This document shows positions 44,140-53,773 of a stretch of DNA of 64,000 nt, in pieces; positions within the stretch are counted from its first letter, which is position 1, and each line of letters opens with the position of its first letter. Source of the stretch: Gemmobacter sp034519525 (GTDB lineage: Bacteria; Pseudomonadota; Alphaproteobacteria; Rhodobacterales; Rhodobacteraceae); contig JAXHOJ010000022.1 in NCBI GenBank assembly GCA_034519525.1, positions 13,212 through 77,211 on the forward strand. Reading direction: 5' to 3'. The translations under genes and the position numbers were made by a program. The notes beneath the pieces were generated by a model. That model did not search any database, was not told the DNA's origin, and was given only the letters and a program-made list of their open reading frames with translations.

Positions 44140-44374
44140 TTACGCCTCGACTACCACCGTCCAACGTTTGGTCTTCGAGATGGGCGCGCACTCTTCGGAT
44201 GCGAACAGTGTCACCAATCTTGAATTTGTTTTCCGCATCGTGAGCGCGATATTTCTTCGACTTACGAACGGTTTTTTGCAGCAGCGGGTGCTTGAAACGG
44301 CGCTCGACGAGAACGGTGATGGTCTGCTCGTTCTTGTCCGAGGTGACGACACCCTGCAGGATACGCTTCGGCAT
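44140..44374 (-). CDS. rpsQ: 30S ribosomal protein S17, broken by a +1 frameshift
   Basis: The first 59 codons read as S17: MPKRILQGVVTSDKNEQTIT, then HPLLQKTVRKSKKYRAHDAE and KFKIGDTVRI. The raw frame then runs on to 44087 with unrelated residues. The next frame gives the true ending EECAPISKTKRWTVVVEA and a stop at 44140-44142. A surplus base at 44197-44198 (GG where one G is expected) explains it. The corrected protein has 77 residues, the normal length for this 16S-binding protein. Confidence 0.9.
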
Positions 44375-44385
44375 GGGTCTTCTCC

Positions 44386-44589
44386 TCAGTTCGCCGCCGC
44401 TTCAGCGGCTTTCTGGTTCAGCACCGTCATGATGCGCGCCACGTCCTTGCGGACAGCGCGCATGCGGGCGGTGTTTTCAAGCTGGCCGGTCGCTTGCTGG
44501 AAGCGCAGGTTGAACGCTTCCTTTTTCAGCGCCACGAGCTGCTCACGGAGCTGCTCAGGCGTCTTGGCCTTGAATTCGTTGGCGGTCAT
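44386..44589 (-). CDS. rpmC: 50S ribosomal protein L29
   Basis: A 67-residue two-helix protein at the peptide exit. TANEFKAKTPEQLREQLVAL, then KKEAFNLRFQQATGQLENTA match L29. The ATG at 44589 follows GGAAGAAGG; an upstream in-frame start adds eight doubtful residues. An unusually long 244-base gap separates it from rplP. Confidence 0.97.
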   Translation of the reverse strand: MTANEFKAKTPEQLREQLVALKKEAFNLRFQQATGQLENTARMRAVRKDVARIMTVLNQKAAEAAAN

Positions 44590-44764
44590 GCGCCTTCTTC
44601 CTTTTTCAATCACCAGAGGGCCCCTGCTCGTTCGGCAAGGTCACCTTGAACCTGGTGGATCAATGATAAGCCAGCGAATCCCGGTCACCCGGAATCCGCA
44701 GGATGCGTTCCATTACAGGAGGGCACCCCCCGGGGCAAGGAAAACTTTGCCAGACCCGGAAATG

Positions 44765-44796
44765 GCAAGGCCCCGCCGATATCGACGGGGCCTTGC
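44765..44796 (-). promoter_or_regulatory. Hairpin between rplP and rpmC
   Basis: GCAAGGCCCCG pairs perfectly with CGGGGCCTTGC. The U-tract is good only on the plus strand (TTTT), where no gene ends; on the coding strand the tail is CATTTCC. It lies 38 bases after rplP and may be a partial terminator or a processing site. Confidence 0.65.
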
Positions 44797-44833
44797 TTTT
44801 CTGTCGGTTATCCCTGCGGCCAGGCCGCGAGGA

Positions 44834-45247
44834 TCACCAGTCTTCGCGCTGGACCACGCGGGTGGTGACCGGAAGCTTCATCGCACCAAGGCGCAGGGCC
44901 TCGCGTGCAATGGTTTCCGCCACGCCGTCGATCTCGAACATGATCCGGCCGGGCTTGACCTTGCAGGCCCAGAAATCCACCGAACCCTTACCTTTACCCA
45001 TACGGACTTCGGTCGGCTTCGAGGTAACCGGAACATCCGGGAAAATCCGGATCCAGACACGGCCCTGACGCTTCATGTGACGGGTGATCGCACGACGCGC
45101 AGCTTCGATCTGGCGCGCGGTCACACGCTCCGGCTCGGTTGCCTTCAGGCCGAAGGTGCCGAAGTTCAGCGCAAAGCCGCCCTTCGATTCACCGTGGATA
45201 CGGCCCTTGTGCTGTTTGCGGAACTTTGTCCGTTTCGGTTGCAGCAT
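44834..45247 (-). CDS. rplP: 50S ribosomal protein L16
   Basis: The 137 residues match L16. MLQPKRTKFRKQHKGRIHGE and RVWIRIFPDVPVTSKPTEVR are conserved; the latter holds the arginine hydroxylated in some bacteria. It lies near the A-site of the 50S subunit. Confidence 0.98.
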   Translation of the reverse strand: MLQPKRTKFRKQHKGRIHGESKGGFALNFGTFGLKATEPERVTARQIEAARRAITRHMKRQGRVWIRIFPDVPVTSKPTEVRMGKGKGSVDFWACKVKPGRIMFEIDGVAETIAREALRLGAMKLPVTTRVVQREDW

Positions 45248-45261
45248 TTCTCTCTACTCCC

Positions 45262-45972
45262 TTAGGCGCGTTCGCGCTCGCGGCGTTGCGGCCGCGGAGA
45301 CGGAGTTTCTTCCGACAGACGACGATCATGTGCCTGCGGATCATGCTCAAGGATCTCGCCCTTGAAGATCCAGACCTTCACCCCGATGATCCCGTAGGGG
45401 GTCTTGGCTTCGGACAGCGCATAGTCGATGTCGGCACGAAGGGTGTGCAGCGGCACACGGCCTTCACGGTACCATTCGGTCCGTGCGATCTCGGCACCGC
45501 CAAGACGACCAGCCACGTTCACCCGGATGCCCAGGCCGCCCAGACGCATGGCGTTCTGCACGCCACGCTTCATGGCACGACGGAAGGAAACCCGGCGTTC
45601 CATCTGCTGTGCGATCGATTCGGCCACCAGCTGCGCGTCGAGTTCCGGCTTGCGGACTTCGACGATGTTCAGGTGCAGTTCCGAGGCGGTGAACCGGGTC
45701 AGCTTCTTGCGAAGCCCTTCGATATCCGCACCCTTCTTGCCGATGATCACGCCCGGACGTGCAGTGTGGATGGTCACACGGCACTTCTTGTGCGGACGCT
45801 CGATGATCACGCGGGAAACGCCGGCCTGCTTGCACTCTTCATGAATGAATTCGCGCATTTTCAGGTCTTCGAGCAGCAGGTTGCCGTAATCTTTCGAATC
45901 GGCATACCAGCGGCTGTCCCAGGTGCGGTTGACCTGGAGACGCATACCGATGGGGTTAACCTTCTGTCCCAT
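45262..45972 (-). CDS. rpsC: 30S ribosomal protein S3
   Basis: The 236 residues match S3. MGQKVNPIGMRLQVNRTWDS opens it, the KH domain has ARPGVIIGKKGADIEGLRKK, and LGIRVNVAGRLGGAEIARTE is in the C-terminal half. S3 lines the mRNA entry channel. The ATG at 45972 shares a base with the rplV stop. Confidence 0.98.
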   Translation of the reverse strand: MGQKVNPIGMRLQVNRTWDSRWYADSKDYGNLLLEDLKMREFIHEECKQAGVSRVIIERPHKKCRVTIHTARPGVIIGKKGADIEGLRKKLTRFTASELHLNIVEVRKPELDAQLVAESIAQQMERRVSFRRAMKRGVQNAMRLGGLGIRVNVAGRLGGAEIARTEWYREGRVPLHTLRADIDYALSEAKTPYGIIGVKVWIFKGEILEHDPQAHDRRLSEETPSPRPQRRERERA

Positions 45973-46352
45973 TACGCAGTCTCCCCTTTCTGACGCACCT
46001 TGATGGTGATTTCCGAGAACGGCTTCATGATCTTGCCGAACCGGCCACGCGCACGCGGACGGCCACGCTTCATCACCAGGTTCTTGCCGCAATAGGCTTC
46101 GGCAACCACCAGCTCGTCAACGTCGAGACCATGGTTGTTTTCAGCATTGGCAATAGCCGACTGCAGGCACTTCAGCACGTCTTGCGCGATCCGCTTTTTC
46201 GAGAAGGTGAGATCGGCAATAGCCTTGTCCACCTTCTTGCCGCGGATCAGGCCGGCGACGAGATTGAGCTTCTGCGGCGAGGTCCGAAGCATCTTCGCCT
46301 TGGCGAAAGCCTCGTTCTCTGCCACGCGGCGCGGATTCTTTTCCTTACCCAT
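45972..46352 (-). CDS. rplV: 50S ribosomal protein L22
   Basis: A 126-residue L22. LRTSPQKLNLVAGLIRGKKV and the beta-hairpin end AYCGKNLVMKRGRPRARGRF, which reaches into the exit tunnel, are diagnostic. Confidence 0.98.
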   Translation of the reverse strand: MGKEKNPRRVAENEAFAKAKMLRTSPQKLNLVAGLIRGKKVDKAIADLTFSKKRIAQDVLKCLQSAIANAENNHGLDVDELVVAEAYCGKNLVMKRGRPRARGRFGKIMKPFSEITIKVRQKGETA

Positions 46353-46357
46353 GGCGA

Positions 46358-46636
46358 TTACTTCCTCTTGGCTTTCTTGTCGGCGGCATGACCATAGTAG
46401 GTCCGGGTCGGCGAATACTCACCGAACTTCTGGCCGATCATTTCTTCGGTCACATTCACCGGGATGTGCTTCTTGCCGTTGTAGACGGCGAAGGTCAGCC
46501 CGACGAACTGCGGCAGGATCGTGGAGCGGCGCGACCAGATCTTGATCACTTCACTTTTACCCGAGTCGCGCGCTTTCTCTGCTTTTTTCAGCACATAAGC
46601 GTCAACAAAGGGGCCCTTCCAAATAGAACGTGACAT
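46358..46636 (-). CDS. rpsS: 30S ribosomal protein S19
   Basis: The 92 residues match S19: MSRSIWKGPFVDAYVLKKAE, then IKIWSRRSTILPQFVGLTFA, and the closing GEYSPTRTYYGHAADKKAKR. It binds the 30S head with S13. Confidence 0.98.
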   Translation of the reverse strand: MSRSIWKGPFVDAYVLKKAEKARDSGKSEVIKIWSRRSTILPQFVGLTFAVYNGKKHIPVNVTEEMIGQKFGEYSPTRTYYGHAADKKAKRK

Positions 46637-46639
46637 GGA

Positions 46640-47479
46640 TTAGCGCCCCTTCTTCTTCGCGTGACGCGAGCGGACAATGTATTTGTCCGTCTGCTTGTTC
46701 GAGCGGGTCCGGTTGCCCTTGGTGCCTTTGCCCCACGGGGTAACCGGGTGACGGCCGCCCGAAGTCCGGCCTTCACCACCGCCGTGCGGGTGGTCGATCG
46801 GGTTCATGGCAACGCCGCGGACGGTCGGGCGAACGCCCTTGTGCCGCATACGACCCGCTTTACCGAAGTTCTGGTTCGAGTTGTCGGGGTTCGACACGGC
46901 ACCAACAGTTGCCATGCATTCCTGACGGACCATGCGCAACTCGCCCGAGGACAGGCGGATCTGGGCATAGCCACCGTCACGGCCGACGAACTGAGCATAG
47001 GTACCGGCAGCGCGGGCCAGCTGGCCGCCCTTGCCGGGCTTCAGTTCGACGTTGTGAACGATCGTGCCGATCGGCATACCCGAGAAGGGCATCGCATTGC
47101 CCGGCTTCACGTCGGTCTTGGCACCGGCGATGACCGAATCACCCACGGCCAGACGCTGCGGCGCCAGGATGTAGGCCAGTTCGCCGTCGTTGTATTTCAC
47201 GAGAGCGATAAAGGCGGTGCGGTTCGGATCGTATTCGATCCGCTCGACGACCGCCGGAACGTCGAACTTGCGACGTTTGAAATCCACAACGCGGTAGAGA
47301 CGCTTCGCGCCACCACCCTTGTGCCACATCGTGACGCGTCCGGTGTTGTTGCGGCCACCCGTCTTGGTCAGACCCTCAGTGAGGGCTTTGACCGGACGGC
47401 CTTTCCACAGCTCCGAACGGTCGATCAGAACCAGCCCACGCTGGCCAGGCGTCGTCGGTTTATACGACTTAAGTGCCAT
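46640..47479 (-). CDS. rplB: 50S ribosomal protein L2
   Basis: A 279-residue L2, needed for peptidyl transferase assembly. Conserved segments are ALKSYKPTTPGQRGLVLIDR and VRGVAMNPIDHPHGGGEGRT, which holds the functional histidine. It follows rplW by 207 bases, with a strong terminator in the gap. Confidence 0.98.
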   Translation of the reverse strand: MALKSYKPTTPGQRGLVLIDRSELWKGRPVKALTEGLTKTGGRNNTGRVTMWHKGGGAKRLYRVVDFKRRKFDVPAVVERIEYDPNRTAFIALVKYNDGELAYILAPQRLAVGDSVIAGAKTDVKPGNAMPFSGMPIGTIVHNVELKPGKGGQLARAAGTYAQFVGRDGGYAQIRLSSGELRMVRQECMATVGAVSNPDNSNQNFGKAGRMRHKGVRPTVRGVAMNPIDHPHGGGEGRTSGGRHPVTPWGKGTKGNRTRSNKQTDKYIVRSRHAKKKGR

Positions 47480-47634
47480 GCTTTCTGTCTTCCGTTAGCT
47501 TGCGCATAGCGCCCTTTGCTCCGTTGCCGGTGTCAGGTCGCCGTCGCGCGGTTGAAGGGCTCCGAAGATCCCCGACTACCTTCGTCGCACCGCTGTCATC
47601 ATTCGCAGATAGCCAATGTGGCAGAGGTACATCC

Positions 47635-47669
47635 GAAAAAATCCGCGGCCCCGGAAACCCGGGGCCGCG
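47635..47669 (-). terminator. Strong intrinsic terminator inside the S10 cluster (after rplW)
   Basis: On the minus strand CGCGGCCCCGG pairs perfectly over 11 bp with CCGGGGCCGCG across GTTT, followed by GATTTTTT. It lies 18 bases after the rplW stop and about 155 before rplB, an unusual place for a terminator. Confidence 0.85.
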
Positions 47670-47686
47670 AGATTCGTGGCCTTCTA

Positions 47687-47986
47687 TCAGAGGCCCGAGG
47701 CCACGTCGATAGAGTTCCCCTCTTCGAGGATCACATAGGCCTTTTTCTTGTCGCTCCGCTCGCCGGGACGGCCGCGGAAACGCTTCACCTTGCCTTTGGA
47801 CACGACGGTGTTGACGGCTTTCACCTTCACACCGAACACAGCTTCCACCGCTTCTTTGATCTGCGGCTTGGTTGCGTCCATCTGCACCTGGAACACCACA
47901 GCGTTGGAAAGTTCCGACGCCAGCGTGGTTTTCTCGGTGATCAGCGGCTTCTTGATCAGGTCGTAATGTTCGGGCTTCGCGGTCAT
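47687..47986 (-). CDS. rplW: 50S ribosomal protein L23
   Basis: The 99 residues match L23, the docking site for trigger factor and SRP at the exit tunnel. HYDLIKKPLITEKTTLASEL and VFQVQMDATKPQIKEAVEAV are conserved. It overlaps rplD by four bases. Confidence 0.98.
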   Translation of the reverse strand: MTAKPEHYDLIKKPLITEKTTLASELSNAVVFQVQMDATKPQIKEAVEAVFGVKVKAVNTVVSKGKVKRFRGRPGERSDKKKAYVILEEGNSIDVASGL

Positions 47987-48603
47987 TTCAGACGAGCCTC
48001 CAGAGCTTCGACACCCGCCTTCGTGATCACCAGCTGATCGCGTTTCAGGATGTCATAGACGTTGGCACCCATCGAAGGCAGAACATCGATGGTTTCGATG
48101 TTGCGAGCGGCCCGCACGAAGTTTTCGTTCAGGTCGGCGCCGTCGATGATCAGCACGCGCTTCCAGCCCAGATCCTTCACAACCTTGGCCAGCTGGGCGG
48201 TCTTGGCTTCAGCCATCGCGGCCGAGTCCAGGATGATCAGCTCGCCAGCCTTGGCTTTCGCCGACAGGGCATGACGCAGGCCGAGTGCGCGGAACTTCTT
48301 CGGCAGGTCATGGGCGTGGCTGCGCGGGGTCGGGCCCTTCACAACACCACCATGACGGAAGATCGGCGCCTTCTTGGAACCGTGACGTGCGCCGCCGGTG
48401 CCTTTCTGACGATAGATCTTCTTGGTCGAATAGGACACTTCGGCGCGGGTCAGCGTCGAGTGGGTGCCAGCCTGGGATTTCGCCCGCTGCCAGCGCACCA
48501 CACGGTGCAGGATGTCGGCGCGCGGGTCCAGCCCGAACAGCGCTTCGTCCAGATCAATGGAACCGGCGGTGCCGCCGTCCAGCGTGATCACATCAAGTTT
48601 CAT
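47983..48603 (-). CDS. rplD: 50S ribosomal protein L4
   Basis: The 206 residues match L4. The tunnel loop (KIYRQKGTGGARHGSKKAPI) and C-terminal domain are present. L4 represses the S10 operon in E. coli; the upstream leader hairpin at 49727-49754 makes some leader control possible here. It overlaps rplC by four bases. Confidence 0.97.
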   Translation of the reverse strand: MKLDVITLDGGTAGSIDLDEALFGLDPRADILHRVVRWQRAKSQAGTHSTLTRAEVSYSTKKIYRQKGTGGARHGSKKAPIFRHGGVVKGPTPRSHAHDLPKKFRALGLRHALSAKAKAGELIILDSAAMAEAKTAQLAKVVKDLGWKRVLIIDGADLNENFVRAARNIETIDVLPSMGANVYDILKRDQLVITKAGVEALEARLK

Positions 48604-49316
48604 GCTTCACCCCCTTCGGCGACAGCTTCTGCGGTCGGCGCAGCCGAACGCACAGCAGCCGGCAGCGGCAGACCCGCCGGAGCGGCTTTCTTCACGGCAT
48701 CCTTGATCGTGACCCAGCCACCCTTCGAACCGGGGACAGCGCCCTTGACGAGGATCAGGCCACGGTCCGCATCGGTGCGCACAACCTGCAGGTTCTGCGT
48801 GGTCACACGAACGGCGCCCATATGGCCGGCCATTTTCTTGCCCTTGAACACCTTGCCCGGGTCCTGGCACTGGCCGGTCGAACCGTGCGAACGGTGCGAA
48901 ACCGACACACCGTGCGAAGCCCGCAGACCACCGAAGTTGTGGCGCTTCATCGCACCGGCAAAACCTTTACCGATCGAGGTGCCGGCGATGTCGACAAACT
49001 GACCTGCCAGATAGTGTTCGGCGGTGATTTCCGCGCCCACTTCGATCAGGTTTTCAGCCGACACGCGGAACTCGGCCACTTTGCGCTTGGGGGCAACATT
49101 CGCCTTGGCGAAGTGGCCGCGCTGCGCAGCGGTCGTGTTCTTGGCCTTGGCAGAGCCAGCGCCGAGCTGAACGGCCGTATAGCCATCCTTCTCGGAGGTG
49201 CGCTGAGCAACCACCTGCAGGGCATCAAGTTGAAGAACGGTCACAGGAACCTGCTTGCCGTCTTCGAGGAACAGCCGGGTCATGCCCAGCTTCTTGGCGA
49301 TAACACCAGAACGCAT
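48600..49316 (-). CDS. rplC: 50S ribosomal protein L3
   Basis: The 238 residues match L3. RSGVIAKKLGMTRLFLEDGK and the tip loop RHNFGGLRASHGVSVSHRSH followed by GSTGQCQDPGKVFKGKKMAG are conserved. The alanine-rich C-terminal tail is somewhat long, as in related alphaproteobacteria. Confidence 0.97.
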   Translation of the reverse strand: MRSGVIAKKLGMTRLFLEDGKQVPVTVLQLDALQVVAQRTSEKDGYTAVQLGAGSAKAKNTTAAQRGHFAKANVAPKRKVAEFRVSAENLIEVGAEITAEHYLAGQFVDIAGTSIGKGFAGAMKRHNFGGLRASHGVSVSHRSHGSTGQCQDPGKVFKGKKMAGHMGAVRVTTQNLQVVRTDADRGLILVKGAVPGSKGGWVTIKDAVKKAAPAGLPLPAAVRSAAPTAEAVAEGGEA

Positions 49317-49331
49317 TGGTTTCGCCCCCCC

Positions 49332-49637
49332 TTACACTTTGATCTCGACGTCCACGCCAGCGGCGAGGTCGAGCTTCATCAGCGCGTCCACGGTCTGGGG
49401 GGTCGGGTCGACGATGTCGAGAAGACGCTTGTGCGTGCGGATTTCCCACTGGTCGCGCGACTTCTTGTCGATGTGCGGACCACGAAGAACCGTGAATTTC
49501 TCGATCTTGTTCGGCAGCGGGATCGGGCCGCGCACTTGCGCGCCGGTCCGCTTCGCCGTGTTCACGATTTCCTGCGTGCTGGCATCCAGAACGCGGTAAT
49601 CGAAGGCTTTGAGCCTGATGCGGATGGTCTGTGACAT
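49332..49637 (-). CDS. rpsJ: 30S ribosomal protein S10
   Basis: The 101 residues match S10 (NusE), which also joins antitermination complexes. IRIRLKAFDYRVLDASTQEI, then GPIPLPNKIEKFTVLRGPH are diagnostic. The ATG at 49637 follows AAGGGG; an upstream extension is rejected. It opens the S10 group after a 259-base gap. Confidence 0.98.
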   Translation of the reverse strand: MSQTIRIRLKAFDYRVLDASTQEIVNTAKRTGAQVRGPIPLPNKIEKFTVLRGPHIDKKSRDQWEIRTHKRLLDIVDPTPQTVDALMKLDLAAGVDVEIKV

Positions 49638-49726
49638 ATATGCCCCTTGGGCTCGGCGGGAAGCTCTGGGCCGGCGCACCGCCCCCTAACCCCTCTTCCG
49701 TAGGTTTCTTGCAGAAGGATGAAATA

Positions 49727-49754
49727 AGCGAGTCAGCCCGAAGACTGACTCGCT
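49727..49754 (-). promoter_or_regulatory. Leader hairpin upstream of rpsJ
   Basis: AGCGAGTCAG pairs perfectly with CTGACTCGCT, closing a loop that contains CTTCGG. It lies about 90 bases before the rpsJ start in the likely 5' leader and is followed by TTATTTC. A TTGCCC hexamer further upstream (about 49785-49790) is a possible -35 box. A leader regulatory or attenuator role is inferred. Confidence 0.5.
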
Positions 49755-49847
49755 CACGCATCACGCGCGTTTAGTCTGGCGTTGCCCGAAAGGGCAAGGG
49801 GGACACCGGGGCAGGTAGATTTTCCGCCGCGGGTTTTGAGGGCCAAA

Positions 49848-49885
49848 ACCCCAAAAAAAAAGCCCCGCCGGGGGGAGCTTTCTCT
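49848..49885 (-). terminator. Intrinsic terminator of the str operon (after tuf)
   Basis: On the minus strand AAGCTCCCC pairs with GGGGCTT with one bulge, followed by a run of nine T. It lies about a dozen bases past the tuf stop and separates tuf from rpsJ. Confidence 0.85.
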
Positions 49886-49896
49886 CCTAAAAATCA

Positions 49897-51074
<1,178 letters not shown>

Positions 51075-51158
51075 AATGGCTACTCCTATTCCATTCGGAT
51101 GCGGCGGGGAGGCCCCGCCCTACGAGGGTGGTAGGGCCGGGTTCACCCGGCCACACCG

Positions 51159-53282
51159 TCAAGCGTATTTCTTCTGGATCTCGTCCGAGATGTTCTGCGG
51201 CACGGCGTCATAATGGTCGAACGACATCGAGAACACGGCACGGCCCGAGGTCATCGAGCGCAGCGTGTTGATGTAGCCGAACATATTGGCCAGCGGGACC
51301 ATCGAGGCGATCACGTTGGCATTGCCGCGGCTGTCCTGGCCCGTCACCATGCCCCGACGCGAGGTCAGGTCGCCGATGACGCCGCCGGTATATTCTTCCG
51401 GGGTGACGACTTCGACTTTCATGATCGGTTCCAGCAGCTTGGCGCCTGCCTTCTTCAGACCTTCGCGCATAGCCGCGCGCGAGGCGATTTCGAAGGCCAG
51501 AACCGAAGAGTCCACGTCGTGGAACGCGCCGTCGATCAGCTGCACCTTGAAGTCGATCACCGGGAAGCCAGCCAGCGGGCCGGAATCCATGACCGATTTG
51601 ATGCCTTTTTCGACGCCGGGGATGTATTCCTTCGGAACAGCACCGCCCACGATCTTGGATTCGAACGAATAGCCTTCGCCCGGCTCGGTCGGCGAGATGA
51701 TCAGCTTCACGCGGGCGAACTGGCCGGTACCACCGGTCTGTTTCTTGTGCGTGTAGTCGATTTCATGCTCGCGCGAGATCGTTTCGCGATAAGCCACCTG
51801 CGGCGCACCGATATTCGCCTCGACCTTGAATTCGCGGCGCATACGGTCCACGAGAATGTCGAGGTGAAGTTCGCCCATGCCCTTCATGATCGTCTGGCCC
51901 GATTCAACATCGGTTTCCACACGGAAGGACGGGTCTTCGGCAGCCAGGCGCGCCAGAGCGATGCCCATCTTTTCCTGGTCGGCTTTGGTCTTCGGCTCCA
52001 CCGCGATCTCGATCACCGGGACCGGGAAGGTCATGGTTTCCAGAACGACGGGGTTGGCCGGGTCGCAAAGCGTATCGCCCGTGGTGGTTTCCTTCAGGCC
52101 GCCCAGTGCGATGATGTCGCCGGCAAATGCCTCCGAGATCTCTTCGCGGTCGATGGCGTGCATCATCATCATACGGCCAACGCGCTCTTTGCGCTCTTTG
52201 GTCGCGTTCAGCATCCCGTCGCCCTTGGACAGGGTGCCGGAATAGATGCGCGTGAAGGTGAGCGAGCCCACGAAGGGGTCGTTCATGATCTTGAACGCCA
52301 GCGCCGAGAAGGGCTGCGCATCATCGGCCGAACGGGCGATGTTACGGGTTTCCGTCTCGTCGCCCGGAGCGAAGCCCATGTAGGGCGGCACGTCCAGCGG
52401 CGAAGGCAGATAGTCGATCACGGCGTTCAGAAGGGGCTGCACGCCCTTGTTCTTGAAAGCCGAACCCGCCATCACCGGGATGAAGTCGATGGCCAGCGTC
52501 CCCTTGCGGATCAGCGCGCGCAGCTCTTCAGCCGTAGGCTCGGTGCCTTCCAGATAGGCTTCCATCGCGGCATCGTCCTGACCGACTGCCGTTTCCAGCA
52601 GGTTCAGGCGCCACTCTTCGGCCGAATCCTTCAGTTCGTCGCGGATCGGCTGACGCTTCCACGAAGCGCCCAGATCTTCGCCCTCATAGACCCATTCTTC
52701 CATGGTCACGAGGTCGATGATGCCTTCCAGCTTGTCTTCCGCGCCGATCGGCAGTGCGATCGGAACGGGGTTCGCGCCGGTGCGATCCTTGATCATCTTT
52801 ACGCAGTTCATGAAATCTGCGCCGGTCTTGTCCATCTTGTTGACGAACACGATCCGCGGAACCTTGTAGCGGTCAGCCTGACGCCACACGGTTTCGGTCT
52901 GCGGTTCAACGCCGGCGTTGCCGTCCAGAAGAACGACAGCGCCATCCAGCACGGCCAGCGAACGCTCAACTTCGATCGTGAAGTCAACGTGGCCGGGGGT
53001 GTCGATGATGTTGAAACGGAACTTGTCTTTCGCAGCGTGCGCCAGACCCGGATCAATGGTGCGTTCCCAGAAGGTGGTGGTGGCAGCAGAGGTGATCGTG
53101 ATGCCACGTTCCTGCTCTTGCTCCATCCAGTCCATCGTGGCAGCGCCGTCATGGACTTCGCCGATCTTGTGGGACTTGCCGGTGTAGTAAAGGATACGCT
53201 CGCTCGTCGTGGTCTTGCCCGCGTCGATATGGGCAATGATCCCGAAGTTGCGGTAACGCTCCAGCGGATACTCGCGTGCCAT
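51159..53282 (-). CDS. fusA: Elongation factor G
   Basis: A 707-residue, full-length EF-G that drives translocation. G1 is IAHIDAGKTTTSERI, G2 region RGITITSAATT, G3 DTPGHVDFTIEVERSLAVLD, G4 NKMDKTGADF. Domain IV has the KKQTGGTGQFARVKL loop. It lies between rpsG and tuf in str order with no frame breaks. Confidence 0.98.
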   Translation of the reverse strand: MAREYPLERYRNFGIIAHIDAGKTTTSERILYYTGKSHKIGEVHDGAATMDWMEQEQERGITITSAATTTFWERTIDPGLAHAAKDKFRFNIIDTPGHVDFTIEVERSLAVLDGAVVLLDGNAGVEPQTETVWRQADRYKVPRIVFVNKMDKTGADFMNCVKMIKDRTGANPVPIALPIGAEDKLEGIIDLVTMEEWVYEGEDLGASWKRQPIRDELKDSAEEWRLNLLETAVGQDDAAMEAYLEGTEPTAEELRALIRKGTLAIDFIPVMAGSAFKNKGVQPLLNAVIDYLPSPLDVPPYMGFAPGDETETRNIARSADDAQPFSALAFKIMNDPFVGSLTFTRIYSGTLSKGDGMLNATKERKERVGRMMMMHAIDREEISEAFAGDIIALGGLKETTTGDTLCDPANPVVLETMTFPVPVIEIAVEPKTKADQEKMGIALARLAAEDPSFRVETDVESGQTIMKGMGELHLDILVDRMRREFKVEANIGAPQVAYRETISREHEIDYTHKKQTGGTGQFARVKLIISPTEPGEGYSFESKIVGGAVPKEYIPGVEKGIKSVMDSGPLAGFPVIDFKVQLIDGAFHDVDSSVLAFEIASRAAMREGLKKAGAKLLEPIMKVEVVTPEEYTGGVIGDLTSRRGMVTGQDSRGNANVIASMVPLANMFGYINTLRSMTSGRAVFSMSFDHYDAVPQNISDEIQKKYA

Positions 53283-53291
53283 GGCGCCCTC

Positions 53292-53762
53292 TTACCAGCG
53301 GTAGTGGCTGAACGCTTTGTTCGCGTCGGCCATCTTGTGGGTGTCTTCGCGCTTTTTCACAGCGGTGCCGCGATTGTTCACAGCATCGGAGAGTTCGGCG
53401 GCCAGACGTTCTTCCATGGTATTTTCGTTGCGCTTGCGGGCAGCCGTGATCAGCCAGCGGATCGCCAGGGCTTCACGGCGCTCGATGCGCACTTCGACCG
53501 GAACCTGATAGGTCGCACCGCCCACACGGCGGGAACGCACCTCGACCGACGGCTTGACGTTGTCCAGGGCTTCATGGAACGCCTGAACCGGCTCGCGCTT
53601 GAGGCGCTTTTCCATGCGCTCCAGGGCGCCATAGACGATGGTTTCAGCGACGGATTTCTTTCCGTCGACCATCAGGTTGTTCATGAATTTGCTCAGAACC
53701 CGATCACCAAACTTGGCATCGGGCAGGATTTCGCGCTTCTCGGCGGCGTGACGACGGGACAT
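53292..53762 (-). CDS. rpsG: 30S ribosomal protein S7
   Basis: A 156-residue S7, which nucleates the 30S head. MSRRHAAEKREILPDAKFGD, then LSKFMNNLMVDGKKSVAETI and the tail KMADANKAFSHYRW are diagnostic. It is 9 bases upstream of fusA. Confidence 0.98.
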   Translation of the reverse strand: MSRRHAAEKREILPDAKFGDRVLSKFMNNLMVDGKKSVAETIVYGALERMEKRLKREPVQAFHEALDNVKPSVEVRSRRVGGATYQVPVEVRIERREALAIRWLITAARKRNENTMEERLAAELSDAVNNRGTAVKKREDTHKMADANKAFSHYRW

Positions 53763-53773
53763 CTCTCAGAACC

